Origin: Calliopum simillimum
Taxonomy: Eukaryota > Arthropoda > Insecta > Diptera > Lauxaniidae
Reading direction: 5' to 3'
Assembly (NCBI GenBank): GCA_951812925.1
Contig: OX638368.1
Coordinates: 7,316,001-7,380,000 of the forward strand
Length of the DNA stretch: 64,000 nucleotides
The position numbers and the translations under genes were made by a program. Position 1 is the first letter of the stretch. Each line of letters starts with the position of its first letter. Below, in pieces: positions 1-12,547 of this stretch. The notes beneath the pieces were generated by a model that saw nothing but the letters and a program-made list of their open reading frames with translations, was not told the DNA's origin and made no database searches.

Positions 1-2745
1 TACAAACAAAAAGTGAACAGAAATTGTGTAAGTTTAATTTTGATTATTAAAATAAGCAGAAGAACATTTGTTGTGTAAACATTATTATAAATCACTAGCA
101 ATACAAATTTTGAAACTAGAAAATTCTTTGTTTAATATCGTTTATAATAATTGTTAAATATTATTATAAATATAATTTTGCTTTTAGTTTTTAAGTATAA
201 TTTTTATTTTTATTTATTTCATGTAAGTTTCTTTTTTTTTTTTTTTTTTTTTTGTACATTAAAAGAAGTACAATTTCAATAATTAATATTTGTATCAATT
301 ATTTCGATTAATAATTTTAATGTTTAGGTTTTTTTGTTTTTGTTTCTTACTTTTTTAATATATTTTGTTTTTTCACTTTTATTTACCACCGCACGTTCCT
401 GCCTACGATTTGATCAATTTTAACTTTTAGTTGATGAATATTTTGTTTTTTCAATTTTACAAATACATATCGTGTTTATTTATTGTATGCTAATTTTTTG
501 GAAAACAACAAAGACAAATAAAGTCTACACATACCAATACATATGCGTTTTAACATGTATGGATATGAGATTGTTGAGTAAGTTGAACACAGCTATTCCT
601 TTGATATTCTATATAATTTAGTTGGATTATTTGGAGTACAGGATTGAGTTTTTTTTTATATCAACACAAAAAACAAAAAACATTCCAGATTAAACGGTGT
701 TTTTATATGCATATTTTCCATGAGTGCGTCAACTACAAAATTGAAATAGTGTTGGCAGGACTTGTTCGCTTCAATAAATAAAGTTTAATAATATAAAACA
801 AAATTAATTCAAATAATTAAAGACAAGAAGTTGCCAAAAAGTAAAGATAGTTATGTTTTATATATGACAAGTGCTATTGGCTCTCTGCAACAGTTGTTTC
901 GCAAAGCTTTGTGTCAAGTATAATTTAAATTTAAAGAAAAATAAATTCCTAAAATAATGACAAAAATGTGTTTGGTGTTTTAATTCGATAGTGGATTAAA
1001 AAATGAGTAGGTACATTTGGTAATATACTTATATTCGAGACATTGTAACAGCATAATATCTTAAGTTGGTAAATTCAAACTAAGTAAACAAATATTTAAA
1101 AAAAGTAATTGAAATTGTACTTGCAAGCATTATTTTCAAAAGAACGTCAGCGCAAATAGTAGCCATTAAGAAAACCTAGATATTAATTTTTCATTGTAGT
1201 CATATTTCGACCAAAATAACTGTCGTATTTTTATCTATAAATAATTTTCATATAAGTTTGGGCGACAATCATTTTGGGAATAACGCCCAAAATTTATTTA
1301 TATGAAAATAATTTGGGCGTGATTTTGTTTCATTTTAAAATGAAATAACGCCCAAAATAAAGACGAAATAACGCACCAAAAAAATGAAACAATGCTCAAA
1401 TTTTAGGCGTTATCTCAAAAATGATTATCGCCCAAATGTATATGAAAATAGTTTGGGCATTATTACGTTTTTTTTTTTTTTTTTTGGGCGATATTTCCTA
1501 ACGCCCAATTTCGCCAGATCATGTAAGATTTTTTTTTGTTTATAAAATAGAAACTAATCTGGTCTGAGTTCAACAATCGCATTATTACTATCATTCGATT
1601 CTTACTATACGAACGATATAGACAATCGCTTTAGGCAAAATACGACTGCTATCATAAGGGTGAATATAACGGACAATAATATTTTGAGCGTTAATAGTGG
1701 CCACAAACAACGCTCGTTTTTATAACAACAACAAAAAATTGACAGTTCTTAGAAAGTACAAAATATTAATGCTCAAAAAGCTTTTAATAAATTATATATA
1801 AATTGTAAATATTTTTTGATATGTATACATAAGTCTGTATAAAACAATAAACAACTTAAATTATATTATAATTAAATATTAAAATAAAAATAATATAAGC
1901 CTTGGTTCTTACAAATTAATCAAACAATAATGTGTGTTGTATATAAATTAAATTATAACAAATAAATTGAGTTCATTTCGCAAGGATATTTTCAAATATT
2001 GTACACTACAGATGAATAAAGTTAACTAAGCGTTGTAGAAATAAAATATACACATAACATATTTTACAGATAACGACAGAACAAGCGCAACTACCGACAG
2101 TATTTTATTTTTTTTTTTTTAAATGTTTTTCTTCTATTTGACTTTTTTTTCTTTTGGTTTTTGAATATATACTCGCTCAAGCGTAATTTTGCACATTTAA
2201 TAGTTATGTCTAAACTGTGGGACAAAATTAATTTGCTTTTTTTTTTCTTTCATTAACATTTTCATTAACATTGTATCATTTCACTTTACTTTGTTAATTA
2301 TAATTTATGGGAGTAATTAGAATTTTTTGCTTCGTTTAATTGAAATGCATGTGTATGTATTTGGTTACGTATTATGTATATGAATAATGTTAAAAAAGTG
2401 TTGTATATGGAGTTAATCAAATTACATATTTTTGTATATATATATTTTTTTTTTATAATTTTCCGAAAATTTATATTAATTTTCAATGCTTTAAGCATCG
2501 GCGTCAAAACTTTTTTGTCTTATAAATTTCGTTAGAATCTCTTGTTTGGTTTCCGTAAAAAGTTGCGTTATGTTAAATAACCAAAAAAAAAAAAAAAATT
2601 AAAGAATTACAAATTGTCATGTCAGGAAGAATTGGAAATGATTGATGATAGAAAGGATGTAGAAACATGATGTTGTGATAGCACTGTAATTATAATCAAA
2701 CACTTAAGTCTATAGAACGACGTCAGGCAGGTCGTGCGGCCTGGC
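1..2745. other. AT-rich downstream flank / possible 3'UTR
   Basis: No coding exon is recognisable here. The stretch is AT-rich with poly(T) runs and lies downstream of the stop codon of the minus-strand TMEM47-like gene, so part of it may be that gene's 3'UTR; I could not fix a polyadenylation site. The only organised structure is the hairpin-unit repeat at 1245-1516. Confidence 0.5.
1245..1516. repeat. foldback-like array of aataacgccc units
   Basis: The motif aataacgcccaaa and its reverse complement (tttgggcgttatt) recur about every 20-40 bases in both orientations. Larger arms also pair: tttcatataagtttgggcga near 1247 is the inverse of tcgcccaaatgtatatgaaa near 1430. A second locus with the same unit is at 19225-19625. 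No ORF is present. Confidence 0.65.
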
Positions 2746-4962
2746 CTAGGCGCGCATTTGGTTTTCATGTACAATTTTTCTTTCCTTATAATAGATTTCC
2801 TCTGATTCTTTGTCACACAGCAGGAGAACAACGGCTCCGAATAAGAATATGGCAGCACCCCAACCAACGCCATACGCCCAACCGAATTCCCATATTGGTC
2901 TATTTGCTACAAATAAATTAAAAGTATTATGTGCAATTTTCAATCAACAGATTTTTATAATTTTCATACCCAAATTAAGTTCACCAGCAAAACAAACTGG
3001 ATAAATGATTAATGCTGATAAGACTGAAAGCACTAAAAACATATTTAATTAATTATTTAAGTATTTACGTCTATTGTATTCAATTCTTATAGACTAATTA
3101 ACAATCAAAAAATAATAATATTAATTATTGGTGTAGCTAACCTTCACACTACAAAATAGTTTTCTCACAAATAGCTCTCACAGCTGAACCGCTGCGTCAA
3201 TTTTCATTAAATTCGGTATGGAGATAGCGTTAACGTTAAGGAAAGATAGTGGGGGTTACCGTGAATCAATATTATTGGGGAATTTGTTTCAGACTGCCGT
3301 GCATTCTCTATTGCAGTTTAAGAAAAATTCTCCAGGAATATTGATTCACGATAACCCCCAATATGAGCTTTTGGTTTTCAAGTGGGCTATGCCACTGAAA
3401 GTCAAATTGAAATGATCGAATTTCGGCCACCAGGCGAACCTAGTTATTTATTAATTAATTCCATTACACAAGACGTCTTTTTGAAGTTTCAAGACATTAA
3501 GTTTCATACGTTGCATCTTGTACACGCTTTTTTATTTATCAAATAATTCAGTTCAGTGACGCTTGCATGTCTTGACAATACTTGGATATGAAAGAAGAAA
3601 ACAAAAAAAAAAAATATTGAACAGACCTGAATTATTTGCTTCGATTCAGTACAGTGGTTTTACTGGAGTTGAAGTGTACACTACAAAATGACAAAAGTAG
3701 TTTTTCGTTCTTTTTTTGTGCCTCGTTTTTAGTTACGCTCTTTTTCTCTCGCAAAAATGTATCAAAGCTACTAATCTTGGGTTGCCAATTCGTTGCAACT
3801 TGCAAGTGTTACCAAAGTGTACAGTGAATATTTGAGTCCTGAATTTTTTTGGATCATTTGTAATAGCATTTTGACAGCGATAAGGTGCATATTTGGCTGA
3901 TTTGGTGTTTTGGCAATGTAAGGCAGCCATGTTAATGGTAATCTGCAAAAATTGGCTTTTACAACGTTATTCGCGGAGGTGCTTCAATTCATATACAGTA
4001 CAAGCCATTTACGGCTCATCATTTGTGGGGAAGCTCTCAGGCCAACGAAGGTTTTTTAGTGCGTATCTTGTCCTTTAAATTCTTTCAATCCGGTTAGAAT
4101 GTTACAAAGATTCAAGATAACCTATCAATAATCCAAATTACTGCGCACAAGTAACACATAGGACAAGGATTGTTAAAGTGTTTAGAATTCCTTTTTATAA
4201 ATCTAAAAATTATTCCTAAGTCCTTTATTTCAGACTTTCGAATTAAAAGCGAACTATTTATTATTGAATTTTGACGCCACACTAACGACATCACACAGCA
4301 TTTACCAAAATTTAGTTTCAGATTATTTATAAGATAAATAATACAAATTTAATAAATCATATTGGAGGTCTATTTCATTATAAACTTACATGCCAACAGC
4401 ATTACAAGGACTGCAATTCGATAAAATTTGTATTTTAAATTATGGTTTGTTGACTTTAAACCGAGTCCAGTTAAAATTGTGGCAATAACATCTGTAATCA
4501 ATGTGATAATACAAAGGGCAGCTGTAGCTTTAATATATGCTAAAAATATAAGATAAAAGTGTGTCATAAATTCGTAAAAAATTATAATGCAACAGATAAA
4601 CTATTTAAAACTCAACAGACCAACATCCCTGCTAGCATAACAGCCTGGCGGATCATGTAAGTTAAATGGAAGAGGTGGCAAAACATCATCTTCGATGCAA
4701 TGTACAAATAAACCCTGACGCCAACCTTCTGCCATTAACCAATCGGTTGATGACAATGCCATTATCATTAACAGGACAACAATGACGCCGCATATAAATG
4801 CAATGACCTGCAAGCGAAGATTTGATTTTCAAATGTTAAAAACCAATTTTATAAAAAAAAATTCTCCTAATAAAATGGGCGATTACCTTTAATGGTCTCG
4901 TTATAGTTATGGTTTCAATAGTTGTTGTCGGCGCCATTTTTGATGGTGATGGACGTCTAGAG
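2746..4962 (-). CDS. TMEM47/VAB-9 family tetraspan membrane protein, exons 2-6
   Basis: Claudin/PMP22-like four-helix membrane protein, expected at cell-cell junctions. Exons by splice motif and phase: 4887-4962, 4621-4807, 4390-4539, 2970-3023 and 2746-2906. Visible features are TM1 after TRPLK (FICGVIVVLLMIMAL), a first extracellular loop with the W-x-GLF-x-x-C signature (WRQGLFVHC), TM2 (CIITLITDVIATILTGLGL), TM3 ending YPVCF, and TM4 in the strongly TMEM47-like stretch FGWAYGVGWGAAIFLFGA, followed by a short acidic/basic cytoplasmic tail ending NQMRA. From the internal MAPTTT methionine (4937) the protein would be 200 residues; joined to the exon at 11148-11335 it is 271. The GT of the 4621 donor is weak (gtctgt). 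Family assignment is firm; localisation is inferred from the vertebrate and worm homologues. Confidence 0.88.
3251..3359. repeat. short inverted-repeat element (MITE-like) in intron
   Basis: A 23-base arm beginning gggggttaccgtgaatcaat at 3251-3273 is matched by its inverse, ending gattcacgataaccccc, at 3337-3359, around a loop of about 60 bases. It lies in the 1.37 kb intron between exons 2970-3023 and 4390-4539. Confidence 0.6.
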
Positions 4963-7353
4963 CTGATGTAAGTAGAATCCAAAGAAAAAAAATAAAACAA
5001 AGTGTAAGTTATAGCAATCATGGGTGTAAAGTATTATTTTGTACACCCAGCTAAGCAAAATATTCACAATATCATCAAATTGGTAATGATATTTTTTTTT
5101 TTGTTTTGATGATTTAGTTTTTAAGTATTAATATACACACCTTTTATAGCTTTTTTTATCCTTCTTTATTCTTGTTTGTTTCGTTTTGTTTTTATGTGTA
5201 CGATTGGACAATTAATATGTCTCTAATGCTTAGTTTCTACTTGCTAAGGAGCTTTGCGTTTTTTTATAAATATATTTGTTTGTAATTGGCGAACAGTTTA
5301 AATGCTTCTGCGTTAGTTTTAGGCTTTTACTTTCAATGCTTACATATAAACATTCAATAGAATCTGTCAATAAAATACAAACAGAAATATAGCGACTTAT
5401 TTGTTAGTTTGATAATAAAAGGGTAACAAAAAGAAAACTCAACAACATGCGTTAGCTAATTAAAAAAAATTATATATCATATGTATATGAAACATTAAAC
5501 CAAATGGAAATAATGAGTTGTAATTTTTACAATTAATTAAAAACTGTAAATGTAAGTGCAAAATCAGTAATGGTGCAATTGATGTGATAAACAATTATAC
5601 CCAAAGTTTTGTTTTTTCATAAAAAGTTCAGATATTGTTAACACAAATGGACACCTAATATATCCAGCCAACGGACCAAGAAGTGAATATACCCAGGGCA
5701 GCGGGAAATGACCATATTTGGTCACAAATTGATTAATTCTATGGCATTTTGACAAAACAACATAACTTGAAATTGGCAACTTTTCAGCAGAGTTAATAAA
5801 CTGTTTAACTGCTTCTCAATAAACTGGCTGAATTTCGATGATGCAGCGCTGAATCGGCTCCTTCAACACAAAACTGTCAGCTGTCAAAATGTTTTCTAAT
5901 TTTGATAGGCAACACTTTACCGCACAAAAAGGGGTAAATTCAAATCTTGCGTGAATTATTTTACACTATTTTAACTGCAGAACTAAAAATCAGAGAGACA
6001 TTAGAATTAAATTTTATATATTCTCATATCAATAAAATAATGGAAAACTGCGTTATCTCGAGCTAGGTTGTTTTGTGAAAAGTCCACCGAATTGATCAAA
6101 AAATGAACAAACTGATTTACTCTGTTTGATATACAAAGCACAAATTAATAATATCAAATTTTCAACTTCTGATTTAAAAAAATTTTAAAATCACAAAAAA
6201 TACTTGTTTGTAAAAAATAAGCGGCTAATTGTTATTGCAAACCATAGTACTTTATATGTTTATGCTTCAGTTAAATTTGAATCAGAAACCAGTACATTAT
6301 TGCGACAACAAATTTAAATGAAGTGGAACATCACAGGTACACGGTTTATGATCGCCAACCGTTTACACACAGATTCGTAAGTTTCTTGCTTTGATGCCGC
6401 AATAATACAATAAAGAATGGGAACATTTTTTTATTTTTCTTTTTTGTGAGACATAAAAGAGATAAACCACATAAAACATAAAAAAAAAACACGGGAATAC
6501 CGGAAGCAAATTGTTATTAAAACTAAAATGAATCTACTGTAGTGATTTTTTCACTTTTAATTATGTATGTATGTACCTATGTATGTAAATTCATACAAGT
6601 TTTCTCTTTTCTTTTTTGTATGATACACGATTAAGTACAAATTGTAAATACTTTAAATAATTGAGGAATGGAAGTACCAAAGGCACTATGTATTAAAATT
6701 TGGTTTTCATCTTTTTTCGCTTCAAAATGTTCAATAATGTACCATTGTCAATGACAATACAACTGTTTTAAGTCCAATCTGATGTCCAAAAGTTAAAGAA
6801 AAGAAAAAACACAAAAGGCTTTGTGCGTAAAAACCTTTTTAATTTTTATGTTTTGAACAACTCAAAGTTAGCAAAATCGCACTTAATGGCTTTGGTACTT
6901 ACACTCTTTCACATTTCAAAATAGAGTAAAGCTCGCGAAATTTTAAAAACTTTTTTTAGTGCAAAATTTTGGGAAGTTTAAATTTTCGTTTTTTGTGACC
7001 TTTTGTTTGGTTAAAAGTACCTTATGAAAATAATAAGCCATTCAAAACTGTGCAGCTCCTGGAAGATCATAGCCACAGCGTAACACTTTCGTGAATCATC
7101 ATAAAGTAAAATAAATAAGATTTGGCCAGTCGAATTTTGTGAAAAATTGTTTGGCTATTGGCAAACTGAATTTGAGCAGCGTTTTTTTACACTCTCGAAA
7201 TATTTATTTTTTTTTTTAAATCTCAACGGAAACAGAAAAAACGCTGCCGAAATAACAACATTTTTTGTACTGTTTTCACAAGGCAATTTCTTATTGTTTA
7301 TCGCTCTGTCGGCAACCGAAAAAAACTTTCCGCTCGCATTCTGTTCAGGCCAT

Positions 7354-7566
7354 TATGTAACGCAATTTTACCCCCCTTCCCGGTCGTAAGGCAACGTAAC
7401 AAAACATGAAACCCCTTTCCCCCTAGTAACGTATCAAATCTTTTTTGGTAATTTGAATTTTTTGTCGCATAAAATTATAAAATCGACGGTACGTAACGTA
7501 GTTGATGACCCCTCCCAACCCCTAGTAACACTTCGTAACAAATCGTCCGACCCCCCTCCCCCTAAT
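7354..7566. repeat. C-rich dispersed repeat fragment
   Basis: Runs such as taccccccttcccggtcgta, aacccctttccccctagtaa and ccgacccccctcccccta alternate with taacgtaac motifs in otherwise AT-rich DNA. The composition break indicates an inserted repeat; the family is not identified. Confidence 0.4.
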
Positions 7567-9032
7567 CTTTCAAATAAGGGCGGTTATTTCAAACTTTTTT
7601 TTTATGAGGACGACCCGGCATTATAAATATTGAAAATTGATATTGCACTTGCTATATTTCAGCTACACATGACTTTCGTTGTTTTTAACAGGAGCTACAT
7701 ACTTTAGTTTTGAGAAGCTTAGCAAAGCTTTTCCAAATTATTATGGCTGGAAGCAATAAACAAAACAGAAACTAAACTATCCTCATCTAAAACAGACGAC
7801 CCGAATAATAACGTAGTTATGTGCTCCGATCCCTAGAGACATTAAAAAGTGGATATTTTGGTTAAATGAGCCGTTTATTTTGAAAGTGGCCTAAGTCCAT
7901 TTATGTTGAAATGGAGAAATGAAGGGTTTGCGTTTTAATGAATTTAAAAATATTGGTAACTGATAACATGGTCGAATAAAGTTTTTTGGTGTCTAAAATT
8001 TTAAAAATTATATGAATTCTGTACTTAAGCCACTTTCAAAATTAAAAATTTCCTTTTTTATTTATTAAAAAACACAATTCCCACTGAAAAAAAATGTATA
8101 TTAAAATTAATGTATATATAAAATACTAGAAAACAATCCCTGCAAAAAATGAGTGCCGGTTGTCTTTGGATTTTTTTACATTTCTGTATTTTAAAGATGA
8201 TTTTGGCGACCTCTTAAAATATGAAGAATGTTTTTTTGGTTATTAAAATATTAATTAAAAAAAAACACAATATCGTTCTTTATTTTTGACCTTAAGCCTG
8301 CAAAAATATTCTTCATTTCTGTATTTTTTATTTCCATTTTTGTTTCACGTACATGTACCTGGAACATTTCCTATATTTGCTAGGTATTCGTACCGTTATT
8401 TTTTCGACATGTAGTTTTCTGTCAGTTTTTATGTATTTAAATTTTAAAAAAAATCAAAACTGCTTCCAAACGTCAATACGAGATAACAATAATGTACCGT
8501 TGAGAGATAATAAGTAGTACTGGGTGATGCAAACCTTTGAATTAAAAAAAAAAAATATAATAACTCTACATTTGTATTCTTTCAGAGTTGCTTGCAATTC
8601 TTTTGCATATTCAAGTGTCTGCTCTACAAAGATTATGTTGCCTTTTCAGAATTGACCCAACTCAAGACGTTTCTTTAAAAAGTTAGCTTATGGTGAGTGT
8701 TTCTTACAAAAAGTGGCCTTCGGGCTCATTGACCATATGTGCAAAGCTTTACCTTTTTCGGATTATTCTTTACATAAGGTGCCTTAAGCTCATTACGGAA
8801 AAAACTAAATGTTTTGAAGTTACGGACAGTAACAGCGATTTGCCCTTTTAAAAGCCAATTTTTGAAACTACAACTTTGCACATTTCATGTTTATCTCGTG
8901 GGCAGTCAGTGATTTTCAAAAACAAACAAAGAACAAAATACGCCGTTTGTATCTAGTACACTGCAGGGATCCATCTGATACTGGTAAAATTTACCGACTA
9001 TATTATCGTATATCAGGAGAAAGTTTATAAGG

Positions 9033-9400
9033 GAAAAAATAGGCGTTGTCACGCCCTCTATATAATTTGATTCATCAAATCTCTGAAACTATCAGAAATA
9101 AGAAAAATAAATTTTGGTACATACATACGTAAGGGGCACCAGGACAAACAATCACTGAAAAAATTGATAATGTCATGCTCCCTATATAATATGATTCTTC
9201 CTATCTCTGAAACTATTATACAGAGAGGAACAAAATTTGGAAAATACGTAAGTGGCATCGGGACAAAAAATAATCACTGGAAAAATGGGCGGTGACGCTC
9301 CATATATAATATATTTCGTCACATGTCTGAAGCGCGGTTTAAAAAAGTTTGGTACATACGTAAATGTGAAATGGAGCATTTTTGAAGTGAGCGATGCCAT
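9033..9400. repeat. degenerate tandem repeat, about 122-bp period, 3 copies
   Basis: Three diverged copies each carry tatataat (9059, 9183, about 9303), a ctctgaaactat-type segment and, 60-70 bases later, tacgtaa followed by ggcaccaggacaa-type sequence in the first two copies. The unit resembles tandem repeats common in fly genomes with gtgacgct/gtcacgcc motifs. No coding potential. Confidence 0.55.
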
Positions 9401-9565
9401 TTTACTCGGGATCAGTATGGGTTATTAAAAGCAAGTAGAAAATTAAGAGAAAAAAAGCGAAGTCTTGAAAAACAACTAGTTTTTATAAAAAAAGCTGAAA
9501 TCAAGCAATCCGATCTTATTCCTGAGCATTTCGGTTGCGAGTCCCGAGCCATTAATATCAGGATT

Positions 9566-10046
9566 TTAACTAGAGAATGGCTATTCGGGGGGGACTTGCG
9601 TACGCGAAAGCTCACTTAGCGTACGCGAAAGCTCACTTAGCGTACGCGAAAGCTCACTTAGCGTACGCGAAAGCTCAAGTAGCGTACGCGAAATACAGTG
9701 AAGTTGTTTCCCCCGGGGAGCTTGATTACGCATGATTAATTAAGTGTTGCAGCGTACGCTAAAAAATGTTGCGTACGCTGCGTGCAATTTGGCTAGCGAA
9801 CTATGTGTTGGATATATCATAGACTGATCCGCGGCCGAAGGCCGCCGCGAAGCCAGTATTGGATTTTTGGGAGTTTTAAATCCTGAGCTGCAGCCGCCCA
9901 CTTACCCCTACTTTCGCTAAATTAATCTTGCGTAACGAAGCTGTCCCGGGGGAAATAACTTCACTGGATTTCGCGTACGCTACTTGAGCTTTCGCGTACG
10001 CTAAGTGAGCTTTCGAGTACGCGAGTCCCCCGAATAGACAGACTCT
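9566..10046. mobile_element. foldback-type element with 21-bp arrays and GC-rich core
   Basis: The left arm starts about ttaactagagaatggctatt and contains four copies of the 21-bp unit starting tacgcgaaagctcacttag (9601-9684). The right arm (9967-10030) carries the same unit in reverse, with two copies. Arms continue inward through gtgaagttrtttcccccggg. Between them is a core (about 9791-9917) with the palindrome cggccgaaggccg. That core is shared with the element at 34509-35045. Confidence 0.65.
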
Positions 10047-11147
10047 TTTAACTATGTAGCTGCGCTAAAAGAAATTATTTAATTGCTTGTATATTTTATT
10101 CTTACATTACAATTGCTTACATAGCGGTGCTTTGTAGGTGCGCAAAGGTTAATTCGATGTTGAAAATTCCATTTTTAATGTAGCCGAACAATAGTTCATT
10201 AACACTAAAACATAAATAATTGCATATTTTCCATATCCATTTGAAACCCCAACAAACGGGACTTAAGCCACTTTCAAAAATGTACAATTTTATCTTTTAT
10301 TAACAAGCAAATTTTCAGTTTACGAAATCTTCATGATTTTTACTATATTAGTTACAATTTGTTTCAGAATGAAAAGATAACGTAAAAATCTAACTAATAC
10401 AGCAGCTAACTCACTTTTTTTGGAAAATGAACCTAGGCCACTTTTAAAATAAGCGGCTCAAATATCTGTGCAAAGATGGCAAAATCTGCTACACGTATCG
10501 CATATTTTTATAATTTTCCAGAAGAGCAAATTTTAAATTTTAATTGATATGAAAAAATCACAAATCCAGTTTTTTTTCTTAGGAACTACTAGCCCTAGAG
10601 CAAATCTGATTTTGCCAGCTCGTAAGTAGTTCTCACCGAGAACACTACACTGGACTACATAACTCATTTTCACAAAAACTCCTCGATACCTGCTTTTGAC
10701 ATCTTTGCACATTTGCACAGAAATATCCTCAAAAACTATATTAAAAACACATAAAATGTTTTTAAAAATATTTATAAAGATACTAGAAAGCAAAGCAACG
10801 GAGGAACACTGCAGAAAATAAAAGCAGAGAATGAAATGTGCAACAAAAACAGCTTCGATATAAAACAGCAGCAACAAAAAAAAAAAAACTATTTTTAGCA
10901 TGAGACATGAATGAATGATGGCCCAATTTATCCATATTTTATTCTTGGATCAAGTTTTAAACTATATAAAAACAAAGGCAACAAAAACAACAAACATAAA
11001 GTTATGCAAGGAAATTATGTATTCGTGTAAATGGAATAATTAAATTATTGCAAAACTAAATAGAAATCATGGAAAGTGCAAGTAAAACAAAACGCACATC
11101 CTTGCGCTCTCTCTTTCATCATTCATCAACCAACTTTTCAACGGTAC

Positions 11148-11335
11148 CTTTCCTTGAAGTAATCCAATGTCACAGACTCAGAATCAAATTCAGAGTAATC
11201 AGGCAAAGAATCGCAATCAAAGGAACTAAATCCGCCTAGTATTTTGTTGTTGTTAATGTTGCCCATGAGCTGTGATTGTTGCTGCTGCAGTGGAGGAGCC
11301 TTGGCAACATCATTCTTATCAATTTCTTTCGACAT
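11148..11335 (-). CDS. probable first coding exon of the TMEM47/VAB-9-like gene
   Basis: ATG at 11335 opens MSKEIDKNDVAKAPP, followed by a Q-rich run and an acidic Ser/Asp-rich stretch (SLPDYSEFDSESVTLDYFK). The exon ends at a good donor (gaaag|gtaccg) with two bases left over. The acceptor at 4962 (acatcag) supplies the one base needed, giving ...YFKER-SSRRPSPSKMAPTTT..., so the reading frame runs into the tetraspan exons and the total coding length (816 nt) is divisible by three. This N-terminal extension would be cytosolic. The join is inferred; an alternative acceptor 6 bases further on is also in frame. It could instead belong to a separate small gene, but no other acceptor partner was seen. 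Confidence 0.68.
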
Positions 11336-12547
11336 TTTGATTGATTTTTCTTGTAAAAAAAACTGACATAAATTTTTCTTCGTTATTGATGCACACAAAT
11401 TCGATGGAAAGTCTTTTCAAGTCCTAAAATTTATTTCAATTCAACACTTCAATAGAATTTTTTCTATTACCAGATCAAAATGGCGACGAACTGTTTTTCC
11501 TTTTTCTTTTTTCACTTTAATATCATTTTCTTTTTTTCGCTTGTTAAAGTTCACCCATTTCCACTTTGGTTTTTTTCATTCACATTTTTCACTAGTTATA
11601 TTTTAAGTAAATACTTTACCTAAACACTTCTCGTACTTTTTTCGTTAAAGTAATTAGAAAATTATTAATAAAAATAAATTAAAAATAAAATTGAAAATTT
11701 GTTTTCCCAGAAAATTTTGTCACAACAAATAAACATTAGAGATTCGAGATTCACTCTTCCTTTGTTCGGGTTTTCCTCGAATAGTTGGCACCAGTGTGGC
11801 CAGAGTTTTTTCGGGCGGTAATTAAAATCGCAAAAAATTGTAACAGAGCTAAACCATTCTTTTGGGAGCTTAAAACGGTAACTACTAGTGATGCCACTCC
11901 TGAAAATCCCGGGATTTGCGTGGACTAATCCCGGGAAGCAATTTTTTATCAAAAATATAAGACTAATATGAAATATTTTGCTATTTTCTATTGAATGCTT
12001 CATATGGTACTATTTTGTGTCTTCAAAATGAGATACAAATTCATGATGCCATTTTGAAATGATCGTAACTTTTTATTGAAAAATCATTTAAGACCATATC
12101 ATAGATCATTTTGAAGACAACGAATAGAACCAGGTGCTTCATTTAGAACCTCAAAATCGTGTTTTTTTAAAATTTAAGTTAAGGATATCTCAAAATCCGT
12201 ACTTGATAGACCGTTTTTGATTCAGAATCGACAAATATATCGAAAATGACTATTTTTGTTTAGAATTGTTTAAATTATTTTTTTTTTTTTCAAAAACTGC
12301 ACGCTTCTCGCTTAAGTCTCAGCAGGGCTACCAATTTAGGCTATTTTGACAAGTGAAATTGTTTAAAACCAGCGATGCAAATTTTCGCATTGCTCAGTAA
12401 TTTGGTCGTCTGATCTTCTGAACGCTTCCTAACTATGAATTGCTGAGTTGTCAAGAAAGCTGTCAAATTAAGTTTGGAAAATTGCTACCTGCAGAAAAGT
12501 GGTGTGGCCGAAAAAGTTTATTAATTGGAAAAATTATCCAAGTAAAA
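11336..12547. promoter_or_regulatory. divergent spacer between TMEM47-like exon 1 and Srp72
   Basis: The 1.2 kb between two head-to-head start codons must hold both promoters. No TATA box stands out. The site ccagtgtggccag at 11791-11803 resembles the insect core-promoter motif GGTCACACT on the minus strand with one mismatch. Sequence 11885-11945 contains two atcccggga motifs and may be a transposon end; the remainder is AT-rich. Confidence 0.35.

Larger units (their letters stand above)
7867..10460. mobile_element. 2.6 kb element with inverted ends
   Basis: The left end tgagccgtttattttgaaag (7867) followed by tggcctaagtcc is the inverse of the right end, which reads ggccacttttaaaataagcg gctca up to 10460. 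A second motif, acttaagccactttcaaaa, occurs near both ends (8014 and 10260). No transposase is readable inside, so it looks like a non-autonomous or decayed DNA transposon, later invaded by the tandem array at 9033-9400 and the foldback element at 9566-10046. No clean target duplication was seen. Confidence 0.5.
4963..11147. other. long first intron of the TMEM47-like gene
   Basis: This 6.2 kb stretch has no supportable gene. It contains the GC-rich repeat at 7354-7566 and the composite element at 7867-10460. The rest is AT-rich unique-looking sequence. A long open frame at 10533-10901 on the minus strand has low-complexity hydrophobic content and no family resemblance. Confidence 0.5.

Noticed and set aside
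10533..10901. 122-codon open frame on the minus strand
   Set aside because: Hydrophobic low-complexity translation from T/A-rich sequence, no family motif, no splice context linking it to neighbours.
11885..11945. hAT-like end (agtgatgccactcctgaaaa) in the Srp72 upstream spacer
   Set aside because: No matching second end or target duplication was found nearby.
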